This document shows positions 28,275-37,090 of a stretch of DNA of 64,000 nucleotides, in pieces. Each line of letters starts with the position of its first letter. The stretch's first letter is position 1. The notes beneath the pieces are model-generated. The model saw only the letters and a list, made by a program, of their open reading frames with translations, did not search any database and was not told where the DNA came from. The position numbers and the translations under genes were made by a program. Origin of the DNA: Lentibacter sp. XHP0401 (lineage in GTDB: Bacteria; Pseudomonadota; Alphaproteobacteria; Rhodobacterales; Rhodobacteraceae); contig NZ_JAOWLC010000001.1 of assembly GCF_025751535.1 (NCBI RefSeq), positions 310,001-374,000 on the forward strand, given 5' to 3'.

Positions 28275-28343
28275 TTGCGTGGCTTTCAAGTGTGGAAAGT
28301 TGCGAAACATAGCCTAGATGGCCAATGCGTCAAGCCAATAGAA

Positions 28344-28369
28344 AAAGGCGCCCCGAGTGGAGCGCCTTT
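28344..28369 (-). terminator. Terminator downstream of glnA
   Basis: An 8-bp perfect stem, AAAGGCGC at 28344-28351 and GCGCCTTT at 28362-28369, is followed on the minus strand by TTTTTC. It lies about 20 bp after the glnA stop and before the Hsp70-like gene, so it should end the glnB-glnA transcript. Confidence 0.85.
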
Positions 28370-28387
28370 GACTTAAGTTTCAATTGC

Positions 28388-29794
28388 TTAGCAGCTATAA
28401 TACATGCCAAACTCTACAGGGTGAGGCGTGTGCTCATAGTGCTGCACTTCTTCCATCTTCAAATCGATATATCCTTCGATTTGATCCTTAGTGAACACGT
28501 CACCCGCAAGCAGGAAGTCATGGTCAGCTTTAAGGCAATCGAGCGCTTCGCGAAGTGAACCGCAAACTGTTGGAATGCCTTCGAGTTCTTCCGCAGGAAG
28601 ATCATAGAGGTTTTTATCCATCGCTTCACCCGGGTCGATCTTGTTTTTGATCCCGTCCAGGCCAGCCATAAGCAGGGCTGCGAAGCACAGATATGGGTTG
28701 GCTGAAGGGTCAGGGAAGCGAGCCTCAACACGCTTGGCTTTGGGCGATTCAGTCCATGGAATGCGAACACAGCCCGAACGGTTGCGCGCAGAGTAGGCGC
28801 GCAGAACCGGTGCTTCAAACCCTGGGATCAAACGCTTGTAGCTGTTTGTTGATGGGTTGGTGAAGGCGTTGAGCGTTTTCGCGTGTTTCAGGATGCCGCC
28901 AATAAAATAGAGCGCTTCTTGGCTCAAGTCTGCATATTTGTCGCCCGCAAACAAGGGTTTGCCATCTTTCCATATAGACATGTTCACGTGCATGCCTGTT
29001 CCATTGTCACCGTAAATTGGCTTAGGCATAAAGGTGGCTGATTTGCCGTAAGCATGCGCCACGTTATGGATTACATACTTATATTTCTGGATTTCATCGG
29101 CTTGTTTTGTCAGCGTGCCGAAAATCAGACCAAGCTCATGCTGACAGCTGGCAACTTCGTGGTGATGCTTGTCAACTTTCATACCGAGGCTCTTCATCGT
29201 TGAGAGCATCTCCGAACGCAGGTCTTGCGCATCGTCAATCGGGTTTACAGGGAAGTAACCGCCCTTGAGCCCGGGGCGGTGGCCTGTGTTGCCCATCTCG
29301 TACTCGGTGTCAGTGTTCCACGAACCATCGATCGCATCAACTTCGTATGATACTTTGTTGATCTTGTTTTCAAAGCGCACGTCATCAAAGATGAAAAACT
29401 CGGCCTCAGGGCCCATGTAGGCAACGTCACCAATTCCAGATTCGATCAAGTATGACTCGGCTTTTTGTGCCGTTCCACGCGGGTCGCGACCATAGGACTC
29501 GCCTGTGTCTGGCTCAACAATTGAGCAGTGAAGGCAGAGCGTTTTCTCGGCATAAAATGGGTCGATATATGCGCTGTCAGTAGCCGCGATCAATTTCATG
29601 TCGGAGTTTTCAATGGACTTCCAGCCAGCGATAGAAGATCCGTCAAACATAAAGCCTTCTTCAAGGAAGTCTTCGTCAACCAGATCGACATCGACAGTTA
29701 CGTGCTGAAGTTTGCCTCGGATATCTGTAAAGCGGATGTCGACGTAAGCGACTTCTTCATCTTTTAGCGTCTTGAGAACGTCTTTAATACTCAT
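28388..29794 (-). CDS. glnA: Type I glutamine synthetase
   Basis: A 468-residue GSI enzyme making glutamine from glutamate and ammonia with ATP. Landmarks include [23 protein letters not shown], the [10 protein letters not shown] segment and the adenylylation site NLYDLPAEE near the C-terminus, which indicates control by an adenylyltransferase. I use the ATG at 29794 ([17 protein letters not shown]) with GGACC upstream; the open frame continues 58 codons further but reads through the glnB intergenic gap. It lies 34 bp after glnB, a common alphaproteobacterial order. Confidence 0.97.
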   Translation of the reverse strand: MSIKDVLKTLKDEEVAYVDIRFTDIRGKLQHVTVDVDLVDEDFLEEGFMFDGSSIAGWKSIENSDMKLIAATDSAYIDPFYAEKTLCLHCSIVEPDTGESYGRDPRGTAQKAESYLIESGIGDVAYMGPEAEFFIFDDVRFENKINKVSYEVDAIDGSWNTDTEYEMGNTGHRPGLKGGYFPVNPIDDAQDLRSEMLSTMKSLGMKVDKHHHEVASCQHELGLIFGTLTKQADEIQKYKYVIHNVAHAYGKSATFMPKPIYGDNGTGMHVNMSIWKDGKPLFAGDKYADLSQEALYFIGGILKHAKTLNAFTNPSTNSYKRLIPGFEAPVLRAYSARNRSGCVRIPWTESPKAKRVEARFPDPSANPYLCFAALLMAGLDGIKNKIDPGEAMDKNLYDLPAEELEGIPTVCGSLREALDCLKADHDFLLAGDVFTKDQIEGYIDLKMEEVQHYEHTPHPVEFGMYYSC

Positions 29795-29828
29795 TCGCTT
29801 GGTCCTTCTCGTTTTGGAAATGTTTGGA

Positions 29829-30242
<414 letters not shown>

Positions 30243-30272
30243 TTAAGGCGGGACATGCTTGCCACATTGATG

Positions 30273-30300
30273 TATGCCTATTTTTTAGTCGATAGGCATA
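30273..30300. promoter_or_regulatory. Perfect 9-bp inverted repeat upstream of glnB
   Basis: TATGCCTAT at 30273-30281 and ATAGGCATA at 30292-30300 are exact inverse copies with a 10-bp spacer. It lies about 106 bp upstream of glnB on one side and 36 bp upstream of the old epimerase start on the other. It may be an operator, or a weak hairpin with a T-run. It does not match the NtrC consensus (TGCACC-N5-GGTGCA). Confidence 0.4.
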
Positions 30301-30335
30301 AAATTATGGCAACCATGAATCGGAGGGTGCGATGC

Positions 30336-30566
30336 ATGACAGACATACTCACAGCGGCCCTGATACGAGCGAGAGAGCCGGCCGTGATTGAGTCGGGGCA
30401 GGGCACTGGTTTGGAGTAGATGGAGTGCGCAGGTGCAGAATAGGCCGATCGGCTTTGCCTGTATGGTATAATCATGACATATCATGCCTCTCAGCCAATT
30501 CACATCGTGCCGCATCTATCGGATGCTAAGTTGGACATCGTTGATACTGGACTTTAGGGGGCAAAG
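30336..30566 (+). pseudogene. Decayed remnant of NAD(P)HX epimerase (NnrE) domain
   Basis: This 77-codon stretch is in frame with the dehydratase that follows and looks like the two ends of a YjeF N-terminal epimerase domain with the middle missing. It starts with a well placed GGAGGG and ATG: MTDILTAALIRA, then ...IESGQGTGLE, stop, MECAGAE, stop. An intact domain commonly opens like MTxILTAxQMRAxE...SGxVTGLELMERAG. The right end, KLDIVDTGL then stop, matches the usual GKLVVKDIGL ending of the domain. A normal domain has about 210 residues, so roughly 130 have been lost, and three in-frame stops block translation. The identification rests on my reading of short segments. Confidence 0.7.
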
Positions 30567-31442
30567 ATGAGCCGAGCACCAAAGCAAATCAATCAAAGCG
30601 TAGTTCGCATGGCAGGATTGCGCAAAGATAAGGATCACAAATTCGATTATGGTCATGCGCTCCTTTTGTCAGGCGGAGCGGGGAAAACCGGCGCAGCGCG
30701 TCTTGCTGCAAGAGGTGCGTTGCGGATCGGCGCGGGGATAGTGACGCTTGGCGTGCCCGGATCGGCGCAGATGGAGGTGGCGTCGCATGTGACTTCGATT
30801 ATGCTGACGCGTGCTGGAACGGGTGAGGAGTTGTTGGGGGTTTTGCGAGATAAACGGATCAATGCGCTTTGCCTCGGGCCTGGGCTTGGGCTTGAACGGG
30901 CGCGCGAACTTGTGCCTTTAGCGCTTGGTTTCAAGCGGGCAACAGTGCTCGATGCAGATGCGTTGAGTGCCTTCAAGAGTGATCCGACTGAACTGTTTTG
31001 TATGCTACATGACAAGTGCGTTCTCACGCCTCACAGCGGAGAGTTTGAGCGGCTGTTTCCCGATATTGCGAAAAAATTGAGCCTCGTAACTGACGAGGGA
31101 TCTACCTGCTCAAAGGCTGATGCCGCGAGGGAGGCCGCGGCTCGTGCGGGTTGTGTTGTGCTATATAAAGGGGCTGACACTATTATCGCCGCACCGGACG
31201 GAGCGTGCAGCCTTAATGAGGCCCGTTGTGAACGAGCAGTTCCGTGGATGGCCACGGCGGGAGCAGGGGATGTGTTGGCAGGCTTTATCACAGGGCTACT
31301 CGCACGCGGGTTCAGCCCGATGCAAGCCGCAGAAACGGGGGCGTGGCTGCATGTGGAATGCGCACGTAGTTTTGGTGCCGGCCTTATCGCCGAGGACCTG
31401 CCCGAAGAACTACCACAAGTTTTCAAACAGTTGGGTTTTTAA
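30567..31442 (+). CDS. nnrD: ADP/ATP-dependent NAD(P)HX dehydratase (YjeF C-terminal domain only)
   Basis: A 291-residue ribokinase-fold enzyme that repairs hydrated NAD(P)H. It shows DYGHALLLSGGAGKTGAARL, ALCLGPGLGL, LDADALSAF, LTPHSGEFERLF and the nucleotide-binding WMATAGAGDVLAGF. In most relatives it is the second half of a bifunctional protein with the epimerase; here only the dehydratase is open. The new ATG at 30567 follows an in-frame stop by only four codons and has AGGGGG upstream, so translation can restart independently. The stop overlaps the convergent Hint gene by 4 bp. Confidence 0.92.
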   Translation: MSRAPKQINQSVVRMAGLRKDKDHKFDYGHALLLSGGAGKTGAARLAARGALRIGAGIVTLGVPGSAQMEVASHVTSIMLTRAGTGEELLGVLRDKRINALCLGPGLGLERARELVPLALGFKRATVLDADALSAFKSDPTELFCMLHDKCVLTPHSGEFERLFPDIAKKLSLVTDEGSTCSKADAAREAAARAGCVVLYKGADTIIAAPDGACSLNEARCERAVPWMATAGAGDVLAGFITGLLARGFSPMQAAETGAWLHVECARSFGAGLIAEDLPEELPQVFKQLGF

Positions 31443-31927
31443 GCTGCGGCTCGCAGTGCGCCCTGTGTGAGCTCGCAAGCCAACTCAAGCCCGTCTGCAT
31501 AAATGACATGTGTGGCGTCAAACACGAGTTGGAACAGTTTTGTGTTTTGAATGCCTGCGGTGCGGACAAACTCGCCATCAACTAGATCCTCGGCCGCGAC
31601 AAGAGCCTGCTTTTGCCCCGTTAATGCCACTGACCGCCAGTCTCGCAGTAGCAGTTTTTGCTCTGCGGCGATCTTTGTGTCTTCGTCGGGTTTGTTATGG
31701 CCGAGCGAGCCGCCCATAATCCAGACCATTGCGCATTCAACTTCAAAAACATGAATCTCTCGCAAAACGGCCATGCCAGTATCTCGCGTGATTACACGGT
31801 CTCCCACGCTGAGAAACTCGACTGGCAATTCGCCATCCAAAGTTAGTATTTTACTGCCAATCACAAAGCCGGAGTGTCTGGATAGACTCCGAGTCTGCGC
31901 AGAGTCTTCTGCTGAAAAGGGCTTCAT
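31439..31927 (-). CDS. Stand-alone Hint-domain protein, catalytic Cys position not conserved
   Basis: A 162-residue protein that is little more than a Hint (hedgehog/intein) domain: FVIGSKILTLDGELPVEFLSVGDRVITRD is its block A. Canonical Hint domains of this class open with CFxxGT; here the corresponding position reads GF, so the usual nucleophile is absent, although a Ser is adjacent (HSGF). Self-cleavage is therefore doubtful. No signal peptide or secretion repeat is attached. The role is unknown. The gene is single and convergent with nnrD. Confidence 0.75.
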   Translation of the reverse strand: MKPFSAEDSAQTRSLSRHSGFVIGSKILTLDGELPVEFLSVGDRVITRDTGMAVLREIHVFEVECAMVWIMGGSLGHNKPDEDTKIAAEQKLLLRDWRSVALTGQKQALVAAEDLVDGEFVRTAGIQNTKLFQLVFDATHVIYADGLELACELTQGALRAAA

Positions 31928-32065
31928 TTTGCACCCGTATGTTTTTACTGCCTCAGTTTTTTAGCTAGGATAAGGCAACAAACGGTAAATGTCGCGGCTT
32001 TTTTCTCTTGGTGCTTACAGTTTTCTCTCGCAAGCACCAAAGGGCTTTGTTAAAGACACTTTGAT

Positions 32066-32149
32066 GCGGGTGTGGCGGAATTGGTAGACGCACCAGATTT
32101 AGGTTCTGGCGCCTTTGGCGTGGGGGTTCGAGTCCCTTCACCCGCACCA
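32066..32149 (+). tRNA. tRNA-Leu (anticodon TAG)
   Basis: An 84-nt class II tRNA with acceptor arms GCGGGTG and CACCCGC, D-loop GGCGGAATTGGTAGACGC, anticodon arm with TAG, a long variable arm and T-arm GGGGTTCGAGTCCC. CCA is encoded. It reads CUA/CUG-type Leu codons. Confidence 0.96.
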
Positions 32150-32181
32150 ATTTGATTTTTGATCGTAGATGATACAAAGCA

Positions 32182-32209
32182 AAACGCCGCCCCGAAAGGA
32201 GCGGCGTTT
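32182..32209 (-). terminator. Terminator downstream of rpmE (possibly also tRNA-Leu)
   Basis: A 9-bp perfect stem, AAACGCCGC at 32182-32190 and GCGGCGTTT at 32201-32209, lies 25 bp after the rpmE stop. A short T-run stands on the minus-strand side, and a looser TTGTTGTTTC on the plus side, so it could act in both directions. Confidence 0.75.
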
Positions 32210-32233
32210 GTTGTTTCAGAATGCAGCAGCTGC

Positions 32234-32455
32234 TCAGAAGCCGAGGCCTTCGTATTTCTTTTTGAACTTCGATACGCGTCCGCCAGCGTCGAGCAGGCGC
32301 GAGTTGCCGCCTGTCCAAGCAGGGTGCACCGTCGGGTCGATATCAAGTGAAAGCGTGTCGCCTTCTTTGCCCCATGTTGAGCGCACCTTGAATGTCGAGC
32401 CATCGGTCATTTTGACTTCGATGAAGTGGTAATCGGGGTGAATTTCTTTTTTCAT
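32234..32455 (-). CDS. rpmE: 50S ribosomal protein L31
   Basis: A 73-residue ribosomal protein ([19 protein letters not shown], then [13 protein letters not shown]). It lacks the cysteine quartet of zinc-binding L31, so it is the C-minus, zinc-independent form usual in alphaproteobacteria. It follows rplS by 14 bp. Confidence 0.95.
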   Translation of the reverse strand: MKKEIHPDYHFIEVKMTDGSTFKVRSTWGKEGDTLSLDIDPTVHPAWTGGNSRLLDAGGRVSKFKKKYEGLGF

Positions 32456-32469
32456 GGTCTCTCTCCCGC

Positions 32470-32847
32470 TTACGCTTCTGCGCGTGGCTTGTAGTTGGTG
32501 ACTTCTGCGATACGTGCAGATTTGCCGCGACGTGCGCGAAGATAGTAAAGTTTGGCGCGACGAACGCGACCGCGGCGCACAACTGTGATCTCGTCGATGT
32601 TTGTCGAGTGGAGCGGGAAAACCCGTTCTACACCTTCGCCGAAGCTGATTTTGCGCACGGTAAACGAGCCGTCGATGCCTTTGCCGTTTTTACGGCTGAT
32701 GCAAACGCCTTCGTAGTTTTGCACACGTGTGCGCGCGCCTTCGGTTACTTTGAAGCCGACGCGGATTGTGTCGCCAGCTTTGAAGTCGGGGATGTTTTTC
32801 CCCAGCTCAGCAATCTGCTCAGCTTCAATTTCTCTCAGAAGGTCCAT
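32470..32847 (-). CDS. rplS: 50S ribosomal protein L19
   Basis: A 125-residue ribosomal protein located at the 30S/50S interface ([56 protein letters not shown]). AGGAG lies just upstream of the ATG. It follows trmD after about 227 bp; trmD-rplS is the classical order, but rpsP and rimM are not next to trmD here. Confidence 0.97.
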   Translation of the reverse strand: MDLLREIEAEQIAELGKNIPDFKAGDTIRVGFKVTEGARTRVQNYEGVCISRKNGKGIDGSFTVRKISFGEGVERVFPLHSTNIDEITVVRRGRVRRAKLYYLRARRGKSARIAEVTNYKPRAEA

Positions 32848-32867
32848 TGACCATCTCCTAATATTGC

Positions 32868-32884
32868 TCGTGGTTTTCCCACGA
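32868..32884 (-). promoter_or_regulatory. Small hairpin in the rplS leader
   Basis: TCGTGG at 32868-32873 and CCACGA at 32879-32884 form a perfect 6-bp stem with a 5-nt loop, about 20 bp upstream of the rplS ATG and its AGGAG. It could be part of a ribosomal-protein leader, but it is short and I see no further conserved structure in the 227-bp trmD-rplS gap. Confidence 0.25.
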
Positions 32885-33074
32885 AGTTTTCTCGCGTCCT
32901 GTCGCTCCGTGTCTTCTCTCGGGTCCGCAATTTGCGCCCGCCGGAGTCAGTCCGACATTGCTTGTCATCGCTTTTGTGCAAAGAGATGCGCCGAAGAAAG
33001 CGCACAGCACAAATTGCCCAGAGCCACAAAAGTGATTCCGAACTTGCGCGTTCTAGGCGTGATAGAGCTTTAGA

Positions 33075-33893
33075 TCAAGGCTTATCGGAGGCTTTTCTGT
33101 CCAAATGCGCCTGCCACATATCTGGTCGGCGGGCTTTGGTGATCTCTTCAGACATGTGTTTGCGCCATTTGGCGATTTCGCCATGATGGCCTGACATGAG
33201 CACATCGGGAATGTCGCGGCCGTTCCATTCGGCCGGTTTGGTATATTGCGGATACTCCAGCAGGCCGTTCGAGTGGCTTTCTTCCTCGGCGCTTTCAGCA
33301 TTGCCGAGCACTCCGGGGATCAGGCGCACAGAGGCATCGAGCAGCGCTTGCGCGGCGATTTCACCACCTGTCAGGACATAATCGCCCATAGATACCTCAA
33401 CCACGCCATACTGCTCCAGAACCCGCTCATCTACCCCTTCAAAGCGTCCGCAAAGAAGTGTAACGCCTTGGCCTGCCGCGAGGCTTTTGGCCATGGCTTG
33501 CGTGAAGGGCTTTCCTCGGGGGCTCATATAAATAAGGGGGAGAGGCGCTTGCGCGCGCTTTCGGGCCGCTTCAATCGCGGCACTCACAACATCGGCGCGA
33601 AGCACCATGCCCGCACCGCCGCCTGCGGGGGTGTCATCGACATTGCGGTGTTTGCCGATCCCGAAGGGGCGCAGATCAATCGCATCAAGCTGCCACAGCC
33701 CGTCTTTAAGCGCCTTGCCTGTGAGGCTTTGGCCCAGCACGCCCGGGAAGGCATCGGGGAACAGGGTGATCACTTGTGCAGTCCAGACATTGGCAAGTTG
33801 CTCGTCTTCCATCAATGCACGAGGCTTGAAAGAGGGGCGGATCGCCTTGCGACCGTGCGATTTATTCTGGGTTTTTTCGGGCGTATCACTCAT
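33075..33893 (-). CDS. trmD: tRNA (guanine37-N1)-methyltransferase
   Basis: A 272-residue SPOUT methyltransferase that makes m1G37. It has the trefoil-knot motifs [15 protein letters not shown] and [17 protein letters not shown], plus the C-terminal [13 protein letters not shown]. The N-terminal 35 residues are a basic extension before the usual [14 protein letters not shown] opening. It is downstream of the aspartic protease with a 9-bp gap and upstream of rplS. Confidence 0.97.
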   Translation of the reverse strand: MSDTPEKTQNKSHGRKAIRPSFKPRALMEDEQLANVWTAQVITLFPDAFPGVLGQSLTGKALKDGLWQLDAIDLRPFGIGKHRNVDDTPAGGGAGMVLRADVVSAAIEAARKRAQAPLPLIYMSPRGKPFTQAMAKSLAAGQGVTLLCGRFEGVDERVLEQYGVVEVSMGDYVLTGGEIAAQALLDASVRLIPGVLGNAESAEEESHSNGLLEYPQYTKPAEWNGRDIPDVLMSGHHGEIAKWRKHMSEEITKARRPDMWQAHLDRKASDKP

Positions 33894-33902
33894 GAGGCAG
33901 GC

Positions 33903-34478
33903 TTAGCGCTCAAGGCGAAGCATGTCACGGGTGATAATGATCTTCTCGTAACGCCGAAGGTAGCTCATTCCGAGAAGGGAGCCTGAAAGCTCACCTTCGT
34001 TAACATAGGCCCGCACATTCTCGTCGGTGATGCCATCGACATCAAAACTAGCGAGGACGACAGGGGCAATTCGCACCGTGCCGTTGGCCGTATTGGCTGT
34101 GTGTATATAGGCCAACCGATCGGCATCGAGTCCTGCGCGGGCAGCATCTTCCTGACTGAGCACGATGCCCGACGCTCCGGTATCGACAACAAATTGAACT
34201 TCAGTGCCATTGATCTGTGCGGTGAGGTAGTAGTGCCCGTTTGCTTCACGCGGCAGTTCAATGACGCCTTGAGATAGGTTTACGCTCTGAGTGTTACGAA
34301 AAGGTGAAACCAGCGTGTCGCCGAAGTTGAAGATGGCAAGGGCAACAGTCAGAACCATAATCCAGCGCATTATTTCCCGTCCCAAGGGGGTCATCCCCTC
34401 GCGTTGGGGCCAGAGCCGCCAGAGCGCCAGCGCGGAAACAACCAACGCCAGAACAAAGAGGCCGCCCCAAAGCCCCAT
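33903..34478 (-). CDS. Membrane-anchored retropepsin-like aspartic protease (TIGR02281 type)
   Basis: A 191-residue protein with two N-terminal transmembrane helices (GLFVLALVVSALALW and MRWIMVLTVALAIFNF) and a single-domain aspartic protease with active site VVDTGASGIVLS. The second family motif, GSLLGMSYLRRYE, is also present. These proteases act as dimers; substrates are unknown. It lies between marC (3-bp gap) and trmD. Confidence 0.87.
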   Translation of the reverse strand: MGLWGGLFVLALVVSALALWRLWPQREGMTPLGREIMRWIMVLTVALAIFNFGDTLVSPFRNTQSVNLSQGVIELPREANGHYYLTAQINGTEVQFVVDTGASGIVLSQEDAARAGLDADRLAYIHTANTANGTVRIAPVVLASFDVDGITDENVRAYVNEGELSGSLLGMSYLRRYEKIIITRDMLRLER

Positions 34479-34481
34479 GGC

Positions 34482-35111
34482 TTAAACGCTAACGAAGCTG
34501 AAGTCGCGCAAGCCGTCGAGCACGAACTGCACCGCAAGAGCGGCGAGCAACATCCCGAGAAGGCGCGTGGCCACGTTGATGCCGGTCTTTCCTAGGGCCC
34601 GCTCAAGCAGGGCCGAGGCCTGCAATGAAATGAAAACAACAAGGAGCACAACCGCTGTCATGCCGATTACGGTGAAAGTGCCAGTAATACCTGGCACTTG
34701 GCCGGCCAGCAGGATCACCGTGGCAATCGCTCCCGGGCCAGCCAGCAAAGGCACGGCAAGCGGAAATACCGACGGATCATGGCTTGGGTCGGGTTCGTCA
34801 CCGGCCTGATCTTCGCGGCGCTTGGTGCGGCGCTCAAACAGCATTTCAAGGGCGGTGAGGAACAAGAGAATACCACCTGCCACGCGAAATGCGGGCATAG
34901 AGATACCTATGAAATGCATGAGGGCTTCGCCAAAGACAGTGAACGCCGCGAGGATGAAGAATGCTACGAGGCATGCTCTGAGCGCGATCCGGCGGCGCTG
35001 TTGCGCTGGCGTGCCTTGGGTCATGGTCGCGAAAATGGGAGTTAGGGCGATCGGGTCAATGATTACAAAAAGCGTGGCGAAGGCTGAAATAATGAAGGCT
35101 GTGGTGATCAT
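34482..35111 (-). CDS. MarC-family integral membrane protein
   Basis: A 209-residue protein with six predicted helices and the family patterns FVIIDPIALTPIFATMTQG, FRVAGGILLFLTALEMLF and AVPLLAGPGAIATVI. The MarC/YchE family is sometimes called neutral amino-acid transporter, but function is poorly established. It overlaps the ABC-F gene by 4 bp and so is coupled to it. Confidence 0.92.
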   Translation of the reverse strand: MITTAFIISAFATLFVIIDPIALTPIFATMTQGTPAQQRRRIALRACLVAFFILAAFTVFGEALMHFIGISMPAFRVAGGILLFLTALEMLFERRTKRREDQAGDEPDPSHDPSVFPLAVPLLAGPGAIATVILLAGQVPGITGTFTVIGMTAVVLLVVFISLQASALLERALGKTGINVATRLLGMLLAALAVQFVLDGLRDFSFVSV

Positions 35112-36958
35112 GCTTCGGCCTCCTCAAGTTTTGCCAGGGCGCTTTCCCAGAGCGATTCTGCACGTTTAAGGGCTGTTTTCAACTCGCTGTCTTTGCGCTG
35201 AAGCTCGGGAACGGCGTGTTTGCGCTCTGAATAGAGCGTTGGATCGGCCAGCATTTCGTCCATGCGGGCGCGCATTCTTTCAAGTTTTTCAACGCGCTCT
35301 TCACATTTTCTGACCTCGGAGCGCAGTTCCAGAACAGATTGGCGCGGCGCGCGTTTGGGCTTGGCCGGCTTTTGCGCCTCAATCTTTTTTTCAGATTTTT
35401 TTTCAGGCGCTCCAAGCAGCATGCCGCGGTAGGTTTCGAGATCGCCCTGATAAGGATTGACCGCGCCGTCTTTGACCAGCCAGAGGCGGTCGGCGACAAG
35501 GCTTAGGAGGTGCATATCGTGGCTGACAAGAATGACCGCGCCTGTGTAGGCGGTGAGGGCCTCAACCAGCGCTTCGCGGCTTTCGATATCAAGGTGGTTT
35601 GTCGGCTCATCGAGGATGAGCAGATGCGGAGCATCAATTGTGGCGAGCATGAGCGAAAGCCGCGCCTTTTGGCCGCCCGAAAGCTTACCCACCAGTGTTT
35701 CGGCCTGTTCCGAGCCGATCCCGAAGCCGCCAAGGCGGGCACGCAGGCGCGGGGGTGTTTCCGTGGGGCGCAAGCGGCGGATGTGGTCAATCGGGGTTTC
35801 ATCAATGTGCAGCTCGTCTACCTGATGCTGGGCGAAGAAGCCGACACGCAGCTTGGAAGAGGTCACCATCTGGCCGCGCATAAGCTCAAGCCGCCCGGAA
35901 AGCAGCTTGGAGAGCGTTGACTTGCCCTCACCGTTACGGCCCAGAAGCGCGATGCGGTCATCCTGGTCAATGCGCAGATCAAGGTTTGAGAGGATCGCCT
36001 TGCCGTCATAACCTACAGCGCCGCCTTCGATGCGGATGATCGGCGGCGAAAGCTCTTCGGGCGAGGGGAAGGTGAAGCGCTTGAGCGCAGCTTCCTGCGG
36101 GGTTGTGATTGGCTTGAGCTTGGCGATGGCCTTGATGCGGGACTGGGCCTGAACGGCCTTGGAGGCTTTCGCACGGAAGCGATCAACGAAGCTCTGGAGA
36201 TGAGCCTTGCGGGCTTCGATCTTTTTGTTCTCGGAGGCCGCCACAGCGAGCCGCGCGGCACGGGTTTCTGCGAAGGTGTCGTAGGGGCCTTGGTAGAGCG
36301 TCAGTTTTTTGTCTTCCAAGTGCAGGATCGCGCCGACTGCGCGGTTCAGCAACTCGCGGTCGTGGCTGACGATCAGCACGGTATGGGGGTATTTCGCCAG
36401 ATAGCTTTCAAGCCAAAGCGCACCTTCTAGGTCGAGATAGTTTGTCGGCTCATCGAGCAGCAGGAGATCGGGTTCGGAGAAGAGCACCGCCGCCAGCGCG
36501 ACGCGCATCCGCCAGCCACCCGAGAAGGCCGAGCAGGGCTCGTGCATTTCATCGGCGGTAAAGCCAAGGCCGCGCAGGATGGTTGACGCGCGGGCCTCGG
36601 CGCTCCAGGCGTCGATATCGGCAAGGCGGGTCTGCACTTCGGCAATGCGGGCGGGGTCTGTGCTGGTGTCAGCCAGAAGCGCTGCGCGCTCGGTATCAGC
36701 GGCCAGAACCGTGTTGAGCAGCGAGACTTCGTTGCCGGGCACTTCCTGAGCCACGCCGCCGATGCGGGCACGCGAGGGTAGGGTGAAGGAGCCCGTATCA
36801 AGCGGCATTTCACCACGGATCACGCGGAACAGCGTGGTCTTGCCCGTGCCGTTGCGCCCGACGAGGCCAACTTTGTGACCTGTCGGTATGGTGACCGAGG
36901 CATCTTCGATGAGTGTGCGGCCTGCGACCGAGTATGATATGTTTTCAAGCTTGAGCAT
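35108..36958 (-). CDS. ABC-F family ATPase (Uup/YheS type)
   Basis: A 616-residue soluble protein with two ABC domains and no membrane part. Walker A motifs are GRNGTGKTTLF and GRNGEGKSTLS; signatures are FSGGWRMRVAL and LSGGQKARLSL; Walker B regions are LLLLDEPTNYLDL and LLILDEPTNHLDI. A linker of about 80 residues and a C-terminal coiled coil (LELRSEVRKCEERVEKLERM) are as in YheS/Uup. ABC-F proteins act on ribosomes. It is the first gene of the leftward group to rpmE. Confidence 0.95.
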   Translation of the reverse strand: MLKLENISYSVAGRTLIEDASVTIPTGHKVGLVGRNGTGKTTLFRVIRGEMPLDTGSFTLPSRARIGGVAQEVPGNEVSLLNTVLAADTERAALLADTSTDPARIAEVQTRLADIDAWSAEARASTILRGLGFTADEMHEPCSAFSGGWRMRVALAAVLFSEPDLLLLDEPTNYLDLEGALWLESYLAKYPHTVLIVSHDRELLNRAVGAILHLEDKKLTLYQGPYDTFAETRAARLAVAASENKKIEARKAHLQSFVDRFRAKASKAVQAQSRIKAIAKLKPITTPQEAALKRFTFPSPEELSPPIIRIEGGAVGYDGKAILSNLDLRIDQDDRIALLGRNGEGKSTLSKLLSGRLELMRGQMVTSSKLRVGFFAQHQVDELHIDETPIDHIRRLRPTETPPRLRARLGGFGIGSEQAETLVGKLSGGQKARLSLMLATIDAPHLLILDEPTNHLDIESREALVEALTAYTGAVILVSHDMHLLSLVADRLWLVKDGAVNPYQGDLETYRGMLLGAPEKKSEKKIEAQKPAKPKRAPRQSVLELRSEVRKCEERVEKLERMRARMDEMLADPTLYSERKHAVPELQRKDSELKTALKRAESLWESALAKLEEAEA

Positions 36959-37090
36959 CCGCGCGACTTAGCAGAGCCTTGCGTGCCTTGCTAGAGGCGA
37001 AGCGCAAGGGCATGAAAGCATCCACACGAATACTTGTGAGGCGGAGGAAAGAGGCGTAACCCTCTACAAGTCAAACACAGGTTAACAAAA

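Noticed and set aside
32066-32149. tRNA-Leu as an integration site
   Set aside because: No integrase and no repeat of the tRNA 3' end is visible nearby.
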